Below are positions 13,301-23,134 of a stretch of DNA of 64,000 nucleotides, in pieces; within the stretch, counting starts at the first letter, position 1, and the number at the start of each line of letters is the position of its first letter. Source of the stretch: Tubulanus polymorphus (lineage: Eukaryota; Nemertea; Palaeonemertea; Tubulaniformes; Tubulanidae); assembly GCF_964204645.1 (NCBI RefSeq), contig NC_134028.1, forward strand, positions 20,062,153 to 20,126,152. The letters run 5' to 3'. The translations under genes were made by a program, and so were the position numbers. The notes under the pieces are model-generated. The model was given only the letters and a program-made list of their open reading frames with translations. It made no database searches and was not told where the DNA came from.

Positions 13301-16300
13301 AAAGGTAAAGATCACGTGACGATACTTTATTAGAGATATCCAATAAGATATATCACTGGGCCCGATTTTATAGACCGGTATTACCTTTAATTCTGGGGCT
13401 AATTCAATCGAAAATGAATTAAGTAAGCCCCCGGGTTAAAGGTAATACAATTCTATAAGACCGGCCCCAGTAGTTTCTTTCTAAATCCCCATATTAGGTA
13501 GCATATTATTGCCGCACGTGTGACGAACCACTGGCCAATCAAATGACTGTACATAGACGTAATGTCTTGTCGGGATATATAAGATTATGTGAGTGACTGT
13601 TACCTGATATCTCTAAACGTAGAAGTTTTCAAACAAATGATGGTTACTCGATACCAAAAATAGCGATTTAATTGAAAATAGACGTTCTCGGATTTTGAGA
13701 GTAATTTGATATTTTTTGGGAGAAGTAGAACTCCTCTAAATGAGTAGCAAATACTCTCAAATAGCAGTCAGTTCTGCGTGAGGCAGAAAGTCTCTGAACC
13801 CTCAAATCGGCTTTTCTTCAATATATAATATATAAAAATATACAAAAGATTACAATTGTGGGCAAACCACAAATGGCATCAATTTATCTTTGTTTTGCTT
13901 TCCGAGCGCAGGGACAAGATGGCGGGAAGTGCCCATTTTTATACTTACCGAAACTCCTTCAAAACTGACATCATTCATGGCATTCAAAGACACGTCGTAG
14001 GTGCCCGATTTTGTGTACGAACGAGTAGTTCGGTTTTCGGTAGTTTCATTCGTCGCTGAACCGTTCGCGGAGAATTTCCAAACATATTTCACGTCACTGC
14101 CGTAATGAGGCGGTATTGAGAATGTCACTGTTTCGTTTGTTTTTGCTTCGATGAAAGAAAGAAATTAGGTTTTCTCAGTTCATGAACTGTTTGTAAGTAG
14201 ACGAGAGAAATCCCACAATAATTCAGTCAAAGATGAAAAATTCTTGAATGGATCGGTATATATTTTGAGCAACGTTTAGCCATCATCAGGCGTACTGAGA
14301 AACAAAATGAAACAGCAGAATATATAAAAATTCTCGACATATATAATCTTCTATTCAAGAATTTTTCATCTTTTGACAGAATTATTGTGGGATTTCTCCC
14401 GTCAGCCATCTAGCGCGGATAGTGTGTATCTGTTAGTAAGTATGCCTGGTGATGAATGCTGTTGCACTGTTATTTGATACATATCGTCTGCGTGTAACCT
14501 ACCGGCGGCAGGTGAATCAATCTTCACATTTCTAATCGGCACAAGAACGTTGACGGTCACCGTTGAATTTTCACCGCCGAACACCGAAGCGGTCACGTTG
14601 AACGTATCCTTCGTTGATTGTGGTGTATAGGTGTGAGCGAATCGCACTTCAAGAGCGCGAAGAAAATGAGCTTGAACCATTATCCGGTAATCGCGTGTTG
14701 AGTGTTTCGATGCCACGTTATTCCCGCGTACGGAGGTATATGCAGTGATCGGAAACTTTCTCAGCGTCACACTCGGGCTTTGAACAACGATGACGTCGCC
14801 CGGCTCAACGGTAGTGTTACCAGTCACTATCTGAAACGTCTGTCTACCGGGCTTCGATATCGATTGCGAAATAGAAACGACCGTCCTGAAGAATCTGTGT
14901 ACTTTATCGTAATTCTTGAAATAGCTTTGAATCTTCACTTTCCCGGCGCTGTCGACGCATGCTTTCTTTTGGAAACTGTACACCGATGGCGACTGACATT
15001 TCAAAGCCCAGACTGATTCAGTTTTCGAGCATTGCGTTAAAACAGGGTCGATGCAACTGTACGAATAGAGACAAAACACCTTCCAAGGTAGAAGGCAATT
15101 GGGCCGCTGTATCTAAACGATAATATACACGCGATGTGAAAATTCCTTCCAATTTGCGCTTTTCAATCACTCATATTTCAGTATAATCCATCACTCATTA
15201 AAGCTAAAATTACTCAAGAATGGTTATTATGTATTCATGTTACATAATCTATCGTTAAAAACAAAAGCTTTGAACATTTGAAATGTCAGCGCCATCAAAA
15301 TTACATCTCGTCAGGATTTGTCACTGAAGAACAGTAGTATTTTTTCAAATAAACTTAATTTTTCCTAAACCCTAAACCAAGTAGTTTCTTAATTAGGGGA
15401 TTTCAGCGCCCTTTTTCCCTAATCAATTTTGGGAGAAATTTTGAATAGGTTAGATAAGAAATGAAAAGTGATCATAATAACAGACAATTATGATATCGGG
15501 TCCTTGATTTCGGTTTTTCATCGATGATGGATTGCCGTGCATTAATAAGATATAAACCTCACCTCGAATGTGAAATCCCCGATTTTTCCAACGTCTATCT
15601 CATATTGTCCTATGGTGCCGTGATATCTAATGATATCATTAAGTAGATAATGCTTTTTCTCGATGCTTGCAGTTGTGCAATTGTTTTCCGGACATTCGGT
15701 CGTTCCCACTGAGAACACGGTTGACTCTGCAATTTAGATCAGATAATGGAAAGAACATAAAACAATAGAATTAGTTTGCTCTAGACTCTATAGCATTTTT
15801 GAGGATTTGAGTGACCATGGGTTTGCTTAAGCACTAGCCGCCTCGGTACATGCTTTATTAGGTCAGGTAGTTACTTAGACCTTAACTTATGTGTCAAGTT
15901 TTTCTGAAGACGTTTTACGTTATTTAATTGATCGTATGTTCAACGCAATTCTGTCAAATTGTCAGTTAGTGAGTTTAGTTAGTGAGTTAGTGAGTGATTT
16001 TCATATACCTAGGAACGGTTGCTCAAAGGTTGGTCAAACTTTTAACCGTCGGTCAAATTGGGTTGCTCAAGAATTAGAAAGTTAGAAGAGAAAGGTTGCA
16101 TTTTGAAAGAGAGGACCTTGGAAGAGGCACAGATAGAATTCGCACCACAACATTACGTTTCAATCAAGTATTCAATCAAGTATTATTATTTTTTCTCTAA
16201 AATTGGTTTCCTTTTTTTTCAATTTTTCTGTCATTATCAATCAAAACAGACTCCATTCAAAGTGCGACAGGGCATATGAAAACTGGGCCAACGAGTGAAT

Positions 16301-19300
16301 TAATGATTTAACCACTGGTTAAGGAACCTGACCCACCGATTGGCAAACCGAGGTTTTGAGGAACTGAATTTAACCTGTGGTTAACTAACCGATGGTTAGG
16401 GACTTATCCACCGGTTATTTTAACCAACCTTTGAGCAACCGGTCCCAGTATCGATTGAGTTGTCATTTTCGGATACCTTGATTGTCGAATCTCAGTACGG
16501 TGCCGTCATCTAGATCAACATCCAGTTTTCTAGCTTTGACGCCTTGAACAAGTTGAACGGTACATTCAAATCTCTGCGACTCGTTCACCGAAGACGGGCA
16601 TTGCAAATGCGGTCTAAACAATATTTCCTCAACCTGATGACGAAATAGCTTTTTTACCCAATTGATAACAATATACATATCGAAATAGAAAAAAAAGATC
16701 TTTTGGTTAAAAAGATGATCGTTATGATCCCATCTCTAATAGTAAGATATAGGCTTATCAAATATATCAGTGCAAGGATATTTTATTTATTTTTACATTG
16801 CTTTTGAAAAAAAGAGAAAAATGATAAGCCATATTCCAAATTCCATAAGTGATGAGGGCACGCGACTATTCTTTATCTTTTAATTAGGGAAATTTAGGCG
16901 TTAACGACCATGTATCATGATGTAATGTAAAGCTGCACTTCGTTATCAAATTACTCCTGCTAAGTAACAATTGGGTAGCAACCGTGAAGAAAAACAAAAA
17001 GTAGGGGAGAGTTTAAAAAAGAAACGAAACCAGATTTCTGTCTGCGGGATACGCATTTTTTCATTTTTATACCGACGAACTTTTTTGACGCGTGCGGAAA
17101 ATGAAACTGATGAGAAACAAACAATTTTTGCATGGTTTTCTACAATTATTATTCCGAACTTATGCTGTACGTGTTTTTATATTATGGTGGCTGATTCGGG
17201 CCATACTAACAAATTTCACATTGGCCCTTTTTGGTTTTCTCGTGCGAGAATTCAAAACATTGTGGTTCTCTCGCACGAGATCTCAAAACTTTTGGTTTTC
17301 TCGCGCAAGACTTCAAAAAGTTTTGAATTCTCGCGCGAAAAAAACCAAAAAGGGCCAATATGGAAATTTTTGTATCGTTGCTCTAGCCGTACAGAAAATT
17401 TTATAGTATGGTCCGAATCAGCCACCATATTATATGGCCTAAAAAGGAATATAAACATTCAATACGCTATATCTCTAACCCATGCAGCAAAAAGTTGTAC
17501 AAGTTAAAATCTACGTTGTAATACGTGTGTGGTTTTTATATTTGTATTATTTATTACATTTCATGTAGTTCTACCGTCCATGCTCATTCCATGGACGTAT
17601 AAACTAAGAGTCTATAATATATATAGACGTATAATATATATAGACGTACTAATCTAGTTTATACGTCCATGCTCAGTCTAAGTGCGTAACTAACATCTCA
17701 TGAATGAGATCTGGTGATCTTTGTATTGAATCTCGCATTTGGTGTACTGACGCAGTGGTCATTTCATGTTCCTATTAATGATCTCAAATCTTATGTGTTC
17801 AATTTTTTTGTGAAATTCTTGACTATTTTCTCTAGTTAAAACTAAGTGGATGATATCGTATCAATACGGTTGTTCGAATTCCTGGTTATCATTAACTTGC
17901 GATAATGTGTAATTTTGTACATTTATTTGGTTTGTTGTTTCCTGTTTTTTTTTGGAACGGCATTTATGACGAACGATGACTTATGTTTAGACATTGAGCG
18001 TATATTTCAATTCGTGTTTGGTGTCTATATAACGTTGTGTTGTCGTCATTTTCCTTCAAAACGTACCTGAATCAATTTCGAAGATCGCTTGAAGTTAAGC
18101 GTGTCCTGAACAGTGACCCCTATCGCTTGTTTCCCGGCGCCAACGACTTGCGTTGTGACGTTACCTGTTGTCTGAGGTACACGTCGGGGCCGATCGGAAA
18201 ATACGAACGTAAAATTTACCGTAGAATTTACCGATGTCAGTGAAGATGGGTAGATGTGCACGTTTGCGTCACTGAATAGGTCAAATTTTCCTGATAAAAG
18301 AAAAGTTAACGAATTTTGAATTATTTAGAATAGGACCGTTACTGTTACACGTAATTCACGTTTCTCGAACATTAATATCATTGTGATTGGTTATACAGTT
18401 ATTTTGAACTGCAGAGGGATCCTTAAACTTTTACTTTGGGACCCGCGTTCTATTCATTTCATATTGATTTCGCAATAATTGAAATACGTACCGTCTGGGC
18501 GACTACCTGTTACATTTAGTCCTATTGTCTTCAGGCTAACGGGCGCAGTGTAAACTGACCAAGCGTTTTTAGTTCCACCGCAATAAAAGGAGCTATTTCC
18601 CAGACACGGCATCGTGCATTGGGACGATCCATTGCCAGGTTGCAAGCGTCCGCACAGGCATACACTACCTTCTGTCACGCCCGCATATCTGTAATATTTA
18701 TGATTTATTTACCCCGCTGTTTTATCATGTGCATTATATCATTCTGATTCGTGGGTATGAATAAAAAAGAAACAAACAGACCCGTAGCCAATCAAAGAAC
18801 ATTGCTGTTGGCAGATTGACGGTTCCATCTGAGAAAGGGAGGCTCCGATCTTCGCTACGGTAAGTGCGGTGTTTTCCGTTTCCTCAAAGCATCCGACAAA
18901 GCCTGTGAAATAAGGAAAATAGGTCCCAAGTCAGATATACGTCAATAGCTTTTTCTATTGCATATAATATATTGTCACTATCGGACTCAAAATGTTCAGA
19001 CCCTTCAGTTGTCGATTTAGCTCGGTTCCGTCGATACAAAAAAAATTGATATATGAACAACATGTCAACAGACACTATTGCATTTTTCCGTGATGGCACT
19101 GGTTTGGCTAATCTTCGCATTCTTCCAAATCAAATCGTACGCTTGCTTCTCTAGACGATTAACGTATTCGATAAACATAACTTTTTAGCTAACCTCGTAA
19201 TCGTAAAACTCAAATTCCCGGTTCTTTTCATGTTTGGTTATGATATGAACGCAGTTTTGTATATTGAACACGGAACATTAGACCGGGACATAAGGCCTTA

Positions 19301-22300
19301 TTGGCTTTTACTGGAAAGAAGATATCCTATCGTCAAACTATTAAGAACCGCAGTCAGTCGTTAAACTTGATTTCGCCAGTAACCGGCCTGGCTCAATTTC
19401 CACTGCCCTAAAATTTGACGAACTAATTAACTTCCGATTGATCAAAATTTTATCTATTAAATCTATTAGAATTATGAACATTCGTTGAATCTCCCATAAT
19501 CAATTTTTCGAATAAATATATATTTCTAGAACTTGACTCTCCCTCTTAGAACAAATGGTTCTTCGGGGGTTCTTCGAAGAACCTTGGGGTTCTTGGTGAG
19601 GCTTTAAGGTGCTTCAACAATATGGAATGTAGATTGGGGTTCTTCGAGACATAAGGGTTCTTATAAGAACCCTAATGTGGTCACAATTGTCAATTAAGAA
19701 TTAAGTAGACCTGCAACAGGGAATAATTAGTATAGCTGATGAATATAACTGATTTTCTATGTGGTGTACGTTATATACAAAACATTTTGACTGGAAATTA
19801 GAATTGGGTTAACTTTGAAAACAATTTACTATGTATCATCACAATATTTAAAAAATGGTGACTGTGTGCGACAAGGATGCATTTTTAAAATTAATGAACC
19901 TTTATTTTAATTCGTTCTTTAAGATTTAAAAAGTCGTATGTTTAAAATCAGTGGTGAACGCCTTTAGCGTGTGATAATAATATGTAGAGACTGAATAACT
20001 TGATTTGCTAGTCTGCGACATCGACTGATAATAGTATGTAGAGACTGAATAACTTGATTTGCTAGTCTGAGACATCGACTAGGTTTTATGGAGAGACGGC
20101 AGAGAAAAGAACAATGCTTTTTAATGCTTTAAAAAAACAATTAAACTCTTCTAAACTCTAGGCGTTTCTGAATGGACTGTGCAGTTTAAAAAGAACTAGT
20201 AAATTCAAAGTTCTAATGCAACTCAAAAATGAGAATCGTGTGTATTTTCGGCTCAATTTCTATCAAAACATTCAGTCGAAGTCTTTGTACGTTGAATAAA
20301 AACATAGAGTATAGTGGAAATTCAAAGTAACGTAATGCTTTGGGCCTAATAAGTATCATGCTATTGTAGTTTCGTGCCTATAGGGCCATGTGTACATGAT
20401 CAGGCAATTATTCCTTTGTTCATGCAACTAACTGTTGTATAATTATCTGCCACCACGACTCATACAAACTTCGCTCAGTGCATAGTGCATATAGTATATC
20501 GACTCGTTCTTTTCGTTGTTTTGTAAGATGAATATCTGGAGCTTGGAAATGTGAATTAATTCTGGTAAGTTGTATTCAATGAATGTATATAACATTTGTG
20601 ATATTTGAAATATATGAAATATAGGCCATAAAGCCGGAGTGACTCGGAATCAGATCAGCCATAATTATTATTTAAAACTTTTGTATTTTAGAAATTGTTC
20701 CATGGAAGTTGACCATATTGTGAGACCGCGGTGCAAAAGATGTTTTTCCAATCTCGGACCTATGGCGGAAAGAATTATAGAAATGTACGAAGTCTGTACA
20801 TATGGCAATCGTGTCGCTTCCTTCCTTCGAAGCAGCGAAATTGCAGAAACAGGTTAGTAAATCTTGACTCGATGAGCCTTTACTGTGTGACTGTATTTTG
20901 ATAGAAGATAATCATTTTCAATCTACATATTCACTGGTTTTCAGATATGATGAGAACTGCAGAGCTTCACGTATTACCAAGGATTATGAGAGAGGATGCG
21001 AAAGACCTGAAAACCATTAAAAAGGTTCGCATTTTTCTGAATCTAATCCCACTGTTGACTTTAACCGTTTGTCTTTTCTATTGATAAATGTATTTGGAAC
21101 TTATGCATGTAATACAAGAAAGTGTTTAGATTTACTTGCAGAGTGTGCATTATTGCAAAACATAATCGATTTTATTACACCATTAATTGTTCTCAATATT
21201 ATTTATATTTCAGGAAATATACGACTATAATCCGGACGCTGCGGTTGAAAGGCTGCGAGGGTGGCAGCGCGTTGAAACAAACATATTTAAGAAGATGGCT
21301 TAGAGTTAATTGAAAGTGGACAGATTCTCAATAAGCGGATTGGCCTGCCATAAGTCGGCCTATTATACGTTTAGCATATCATCTTACATCTTATCCCACT
21401 AACTTTTAAAAAACTTTGATATTCTCAGAACATTATGTTTTTGACTTACTATGGAAAAAACCAACCAATTTAAGATACCAAGCGATTAGCGCACTGAAAA
21501 TAATTCTCCATCTTTCAATCTTATTGTACATGTAACCAATTAGTGAAACTATTTTTGTATCATTCATTGTAAACATATTAATCATTAATATTTCAATTCA
21601 TGAGATTTTACAATAAAAAGCTTTATATGATATTAATTTTACGCGATTCTTATCATCAGTTTTTTTATCCACATGAGGATTAAGGGAGCAGTCAAACATA
21701 ACAGAGGATGGACAAATCATGAAAAGCTTGAGCAGTCAAAAAATGGATAAGGAACCCTTAAAATAAATTACCTTTAAATTGTTCTCCCAAGAACCCTGTC
21801 AAGAACCATTTGATAATATTGAAAGGGTTCTAACAAGAATCCTTTATACGAAATGGTTCTTCAAAGAACCTTTACCAGGGGTTCTTCAAGGAACCCTACA
21901 AAAAAGGTTCGTTGAAGAACCTTTAGGGGTTCTCCCTGGGAGGCAAGCCCAAGAACCCCTAAAGGTTCTACGGTAGAACCCTTTGTTCTAAGAGTGGTCA
22001 GTTTTAATGATCATTAAAACTGACCAAAATCGAGTTCATTTTGATTAATATTTTTTTGAGGCGCATAGTTCGCCTGGAGAAAAGGCTGCGCGTGTATTAA
22101 CTAAATCGCTGTTACACTGAATGTTGATGTCGGATAATTTAAAATGAAAAATTACATTTTAACTTTTCTAGCGTTAGTAAAAGCTACGAGCAACTGAGCC
22201 ACACAGGACTATTTTCTGACCACCCTTGACGGATTATTCCGTCGCAAATAATATGTTCACTTGACAATTTGCTGGTGTGTAACCGTGGAGAACGTCGCCT

Positions 22301-22742
22301 TCAATATAGTTTCACTTACTCATAGATGACGAGCGCCTCAATTGTAGAATTGAATGATGCCATCGGGTTCGAATCCCGCCCCATGGAAGAAAATATCAAC
22401 AAGACGTATATCTATAGTTAAATTGACAACTTCAATTTGAGTGGCAAACAAGTAGGCACTATGAATTAGTTTTTTCTGTAGGTTTTAGCAGTATTTTGAA
22501 AACATGTCATGATCTACCAAGCCCATTGTTGATCATGCACTAATGTTTATTTGTTCAATATTAGGTAATCAGTTTTAAGCAAGAAACTGATAGAAATCAG
22601 ACAATCACAAGTGATCAATTCAAGCCATTCGATCAAAATACAATGATCGATCCACAAATTGACCAATAATTACTGGTGAAAAATTTCTTGTTACATCTAT
22701 TTGGTTATAAAAAAACCAACTGATAGCCTGACCTAAGCTTTC

Positions 22743-22826
<84 letters not shown>

Positions 22827-23114
22827 TTGAGAAAATTTTCCGGTGAGAGGCGTTACATAATCTGTGGTAGCGAAAAAGTAAAAAAAAAGCTCACTTTGAT
22901 GATCCGAGCCCGACAAATAATTAATGATTATATGCTACGAAGAAAATAATTTGAACGACGATAGACCAAAATATCGAAAAAATTAATCGTGTAGATCATC
23001 TCTGGATCATTATATAAAAACGAACCGAATCTTACCTGGGCCGTCTGTTGGTGGAGCAGGGGTTGTCGTTAGAACTCTCGGTATATAAATAAAAACCACT
23101 AACATTAGAAACAT
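119..23114 (-). CDS. PKD1: Polycystin-1 homologue, copy A (5' part; 3' part off the left edge)
   Basis: Polycystin-1 is a large membrane receptor-like protein that pairs with polycystin-2 channels, classically in cilia. Thirty-three coding exons run from the ATG at 23114 to a phase-2 donor at 119. All have GT..AG borders and matching phases and give about 2,820 residues. Domain order is signal peptide, WSC, PKD-type Ig folds, REJ, GAIN with GPS, TM1 and the start of PLAT. The remaining exons would lie left of base 1; their counterparts are seen in copy B. The leucine-rich repeats, C-type lectin and LDL-A modules of vertebrate PKD1 are not seen. WSC at the N-terminus favours PKD1 over PKD1L2/L3, but the exact paralogue cannot be settled without a tree. 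Two junctions are uncertain (the donors of the exons at 4340 and 3692). Confidence 0.93.
1348..5302 (-). CDS. PKD1: PKD1 copy A: GAIN domain with Ser/Thr-rich insert
   Basis: Exons 5226-5302, 4810-4935, 4340-4461, 3857-4052, 3692-3820, 3275-3431, 3098-3204, 2806-2991, 2203-2716, 1756-1948, 1555-1604 and 1348-1490. They encode the helical then beta-rich GAIN fold that precedes a GPS. Family marks include NPSLIVGEGNDTTYFVESK and VTSGLLSLDMRNETGDP. The 2203-2716 exon carries about 130 residues dominated by Thr and Ser (TTESTTNNNT, SSSSSVTSPSAATSSST), a mucin-like stretch inside the domain. Exon 1348-1490 starts the GPS (CLYWNTKTEEWSNAGC). The donor of the 4461 exon could be 4344 or 4340; only 4340 keeps phase. 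The 3820 exon could end at 3692 or 3707. Confidence 0.87.
5553..9119 (-). CDS. PKD1: PKD1 copy A: rest of REJ module
   Basis: Exons 8921-9119, 8127-8225, 7258-7475, 6542-6739, 6114-6244 and 5553-5730. The segment around 8200 has the paired cysteines CVTNCQTKMNPSSRF usual in REJ. The exon at 6542-6739 has the signature FEINDTPKEGICGVDPPEG followed by FNVFCSKDCSDQDGPLRYK, which closely follows the 'G.C.V.P..G.A..T.F...C..W.D.DGPL.Y' pattern of polycystin-1. The exon at 6114-6244 continues with LRCLDRLGALTDMFLSVK. The 7258-7475 exon is best started at the acceptor before 7475, which keeps phase and gives a WTLRKVKIQG start. An inverted-repeat element occupies 7522-7992 in the intron above it. 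Confidence 0.9.
7522..7992. mobile_element. Inverted-repeat element in PKD1 intron (family 1)
   Basis: The ends are imperfect inverted repeats of about 30 bases: left gaaaaatcccacaataattc, right (reversed) gagaaatcccataataaatt. The same terminal motif bounds the element at 14200-14403, so both belong to one family of non-autonomous elements. No coding capacity is seen. Confidence 0.65.
9394..11673 (-). CDS. PKD1: PKD1 copy A: 2.28-kb exon, last PKD units and start of REJ
   Basis: This is the longest exon of the gene (2,280 nt, 760 residues, phase 1 at both ends). Its first part continues the PKD-like units (CAIDFGDGENVTEL, MHLTWKFGAKTN). From about 10110 downward comes the REJ module, opening with RGPCYPPNVTLQI and continuing with NCTSSKIANYTWTIFK and RFFSYGNYRLELNVSM. 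That pattern, a Pro-Cys entry followed by an 'n-x-t-W' strand, is typical of the receptor-for-egg-jelly domain in polycystins and sea-urchin suREJ. A basic run RRKRRSLS near 10965 resembles a furin site; whether it is cut is unknown. The large single exon recalls the large REJ/PKD exon of vertebrate PKD1. Confidence 0.93.
11850..18290 (-). CDS. PKD1: PKD1 copy A: PKD-repeat region exons
   Basis: Exons 18067-18290, 16477-16633, 15563-15726, 14503-15106, 13949-14145, 13192-13297, 13006-13095 and 11850-12605, all phase-compatible. They encode about 780 residues of repeated beta-sandwich units of the PKD type. Recognisable marks are YVWKFSANG followed by SYTKSGTYDVSLNAMND, FAHTYTPQSTKDTFNVTA, and YEFGDGTPS with HRFSNPGNFTIKATLKN. 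In this family the units form an elastic extracellular stalk. Many N-x-S/T sequons are present. The exon at 14503-15106 starts with a Cys-rich stretch (RPNCLLPWKVFCLYSYSC) whose family I do not recognise. Several introns here carry short inverted-repeat elements. Confidence 0.88.
13354..13473. mobile_element. Short foldback element in PKD1 intron
   Basis: About 45-base arms form an imperfect hairpin: left actgggcccgattttataga, right (reversed) actggggccggtcttataga, each followed by a shared ttacctttaa. It looks like a MITE of about 120 bases. Confidence 0.65.
14200..14403. mobile_element. MITE with 51-base inverted ends (family 1)
   Basis: The two ends are nearly identical inverted repeats, left gacgagagaaatcccacaat and right (reversed) gacgggagaaatcccacaat, extending through gatgaaaaattcttgaat. 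The 100-base core has no ORF. It lies in the intron between the exons at 14503 and 14145. Confidence 0.8.
16012..16445. mobile_element. MITE with GGTTGCTCAAAGGTTGG ends
   Basis: Left end ggaacggttgctcaaaggtt and right end (reversed) ggaccggttgctcaaaggtt form a terminal inverted repeat of about 27 bases around a 434-base element. More internal copies of the 'aaccggtggtta' type follow near both ends. It is preceded by an imperfect gttagtga tract at 15960-16000. Confidence 0.75.
17180..17432. mobile_element. Foldback element with nested hairpins
   Basis: Outer arms share tattatggtggctgattcgg with the reversed right end. Inner arms share ttggccctttttggttttct. The centre holds several copies of a ctcgcgcgag-like motif next to ttcaaaac. 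The whole 250 bases could fold into one long hairpin. Confidence 0.8.
17577..17680. mobile_element. Small foldback element
   Basis: Arms catggacgtataaact (17590-17605) and agtttatacgtccatg (17656-17671) flank a (TA)-rich core containing two tatatagacgta units. Confidence 0.6.
18492..23114 (-). CDS. PKD1: PKD1 copy A: signal peptide and WSC domain exons
   Basis: Exons 23036-23114, 18782-18902 and 18492-18688. The first encodes a hydrophobic start (MFLMLVVFIYIP) and a short Thr/Pro linker, ending in phase 1. A splice acceptor lies at about 23134, so there is probably an upstream 5'UTR exon. The next two exons together make a cysteine-rich WSC domain (residues about 27-115). Its hallmarks are GFVGCFEE, SICQQQC, YAGVTEGSVCLCG and SSFYCGG. 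WSC domains are putative carbohydrate-binding modules and are found in vertebrate polycystin-1 too. The 4.1-kb intron between exons 1 and 2 contains the nested small gene, the inverted-repeat element and a (TA)n tract. Confidence 0.93.
19975..20081. repeat. Tandem duplication, period 54
   Basis: Two adjacent copies of a 54-base unit beginning tatgtagagactgaataact, differing at only a few positions. Confidence 0.85.
20470..21620 (+). CDS. Small four-exon gene nested in the first PKD1 intron, function unknown
   Basis: I do not recognise this 106-residue protein. Model: 5'UTR exon to 20564, coding exons 20692-20852 (ATG 20702), 20945-21024 and 21214-21303 (TAG), with GT..AG borders and consistent phases (1, 0). 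An AATAAA poly(A) signal is at 21612-21617. The protein has no signal peptide or membrane segment. It begins MEVDHIVRPRCKRCFSNLG, with a CxxC pair that could bind metal or be fortuitous, and the rest looks helical and charged, ending GWQRVETNIFKKMA. It lies on the strand opposite PKD1 copy A and within the inverted-repeat element at 19541-21997. It could be a host gene, a captured gene or an element-encoded protein. Confidence 0.6.
21995..22026. repeat. Perfect 32-base palindrome
   Basis: Two 16-base arms (tggtcagttttaatga and its complement) meet with no spacer. It sits exactly at the right end of the candidate element at 19541-21997 and overlaps its last bases. Confidence 0.85.
22330..22386 (+). 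other. tRNA-like relic with perfect B box
   Basis: Bases 22366-22376 read GGTTCGAATCC, the consensus pol III B box, flanked by short complementary bases as in a T-arm. No matching acceptor 5' strand or A box is found upstream, so this is not a working tRNA. It may be the head of a decayed tRNA-derived SINE. Confidence 0.35.
22746..22821. repeat. (TA)n microsatellite
   Basis: About 38 uninterrupted TA units in the first PKD1 intron, a likely length-polymorphic and assembly-sensitive site. Confidence 0.97.
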
Positions 23115-23134
23115 GATTGCTTTCTTCCGAAATC

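Larger units (their letters stand above)
19541..21997. mobile_element. Candidate 2.46-kb element with GGTTCTT-rich inverted ends
   Basis: The left end reads CTCTTAGAACAAATGGTTCT and the right end, reversed, CTCTTAGAACAAAGGGTTCT. Inside each end (19541-19680 and 21781-21997) are several copies of GGTTCTT facing AAGAACC, for example GGGTTCTTCGAAGAACC. Such subterminal arrays are common in DNA transposons. No clear target-site duplication is visible. The two ends could also be separate insertions of one short repeat family in opposite orientation. The small gene at 20.47-21.62 kb lies between the ends. Confidence 0.5.

Noticed and set aside
22330-22386. Functional tRNA gene
   Set aside because: Only the B box and part of a T-arm are present; no acceptor 5' strand, D-arm or A box can be aligned.
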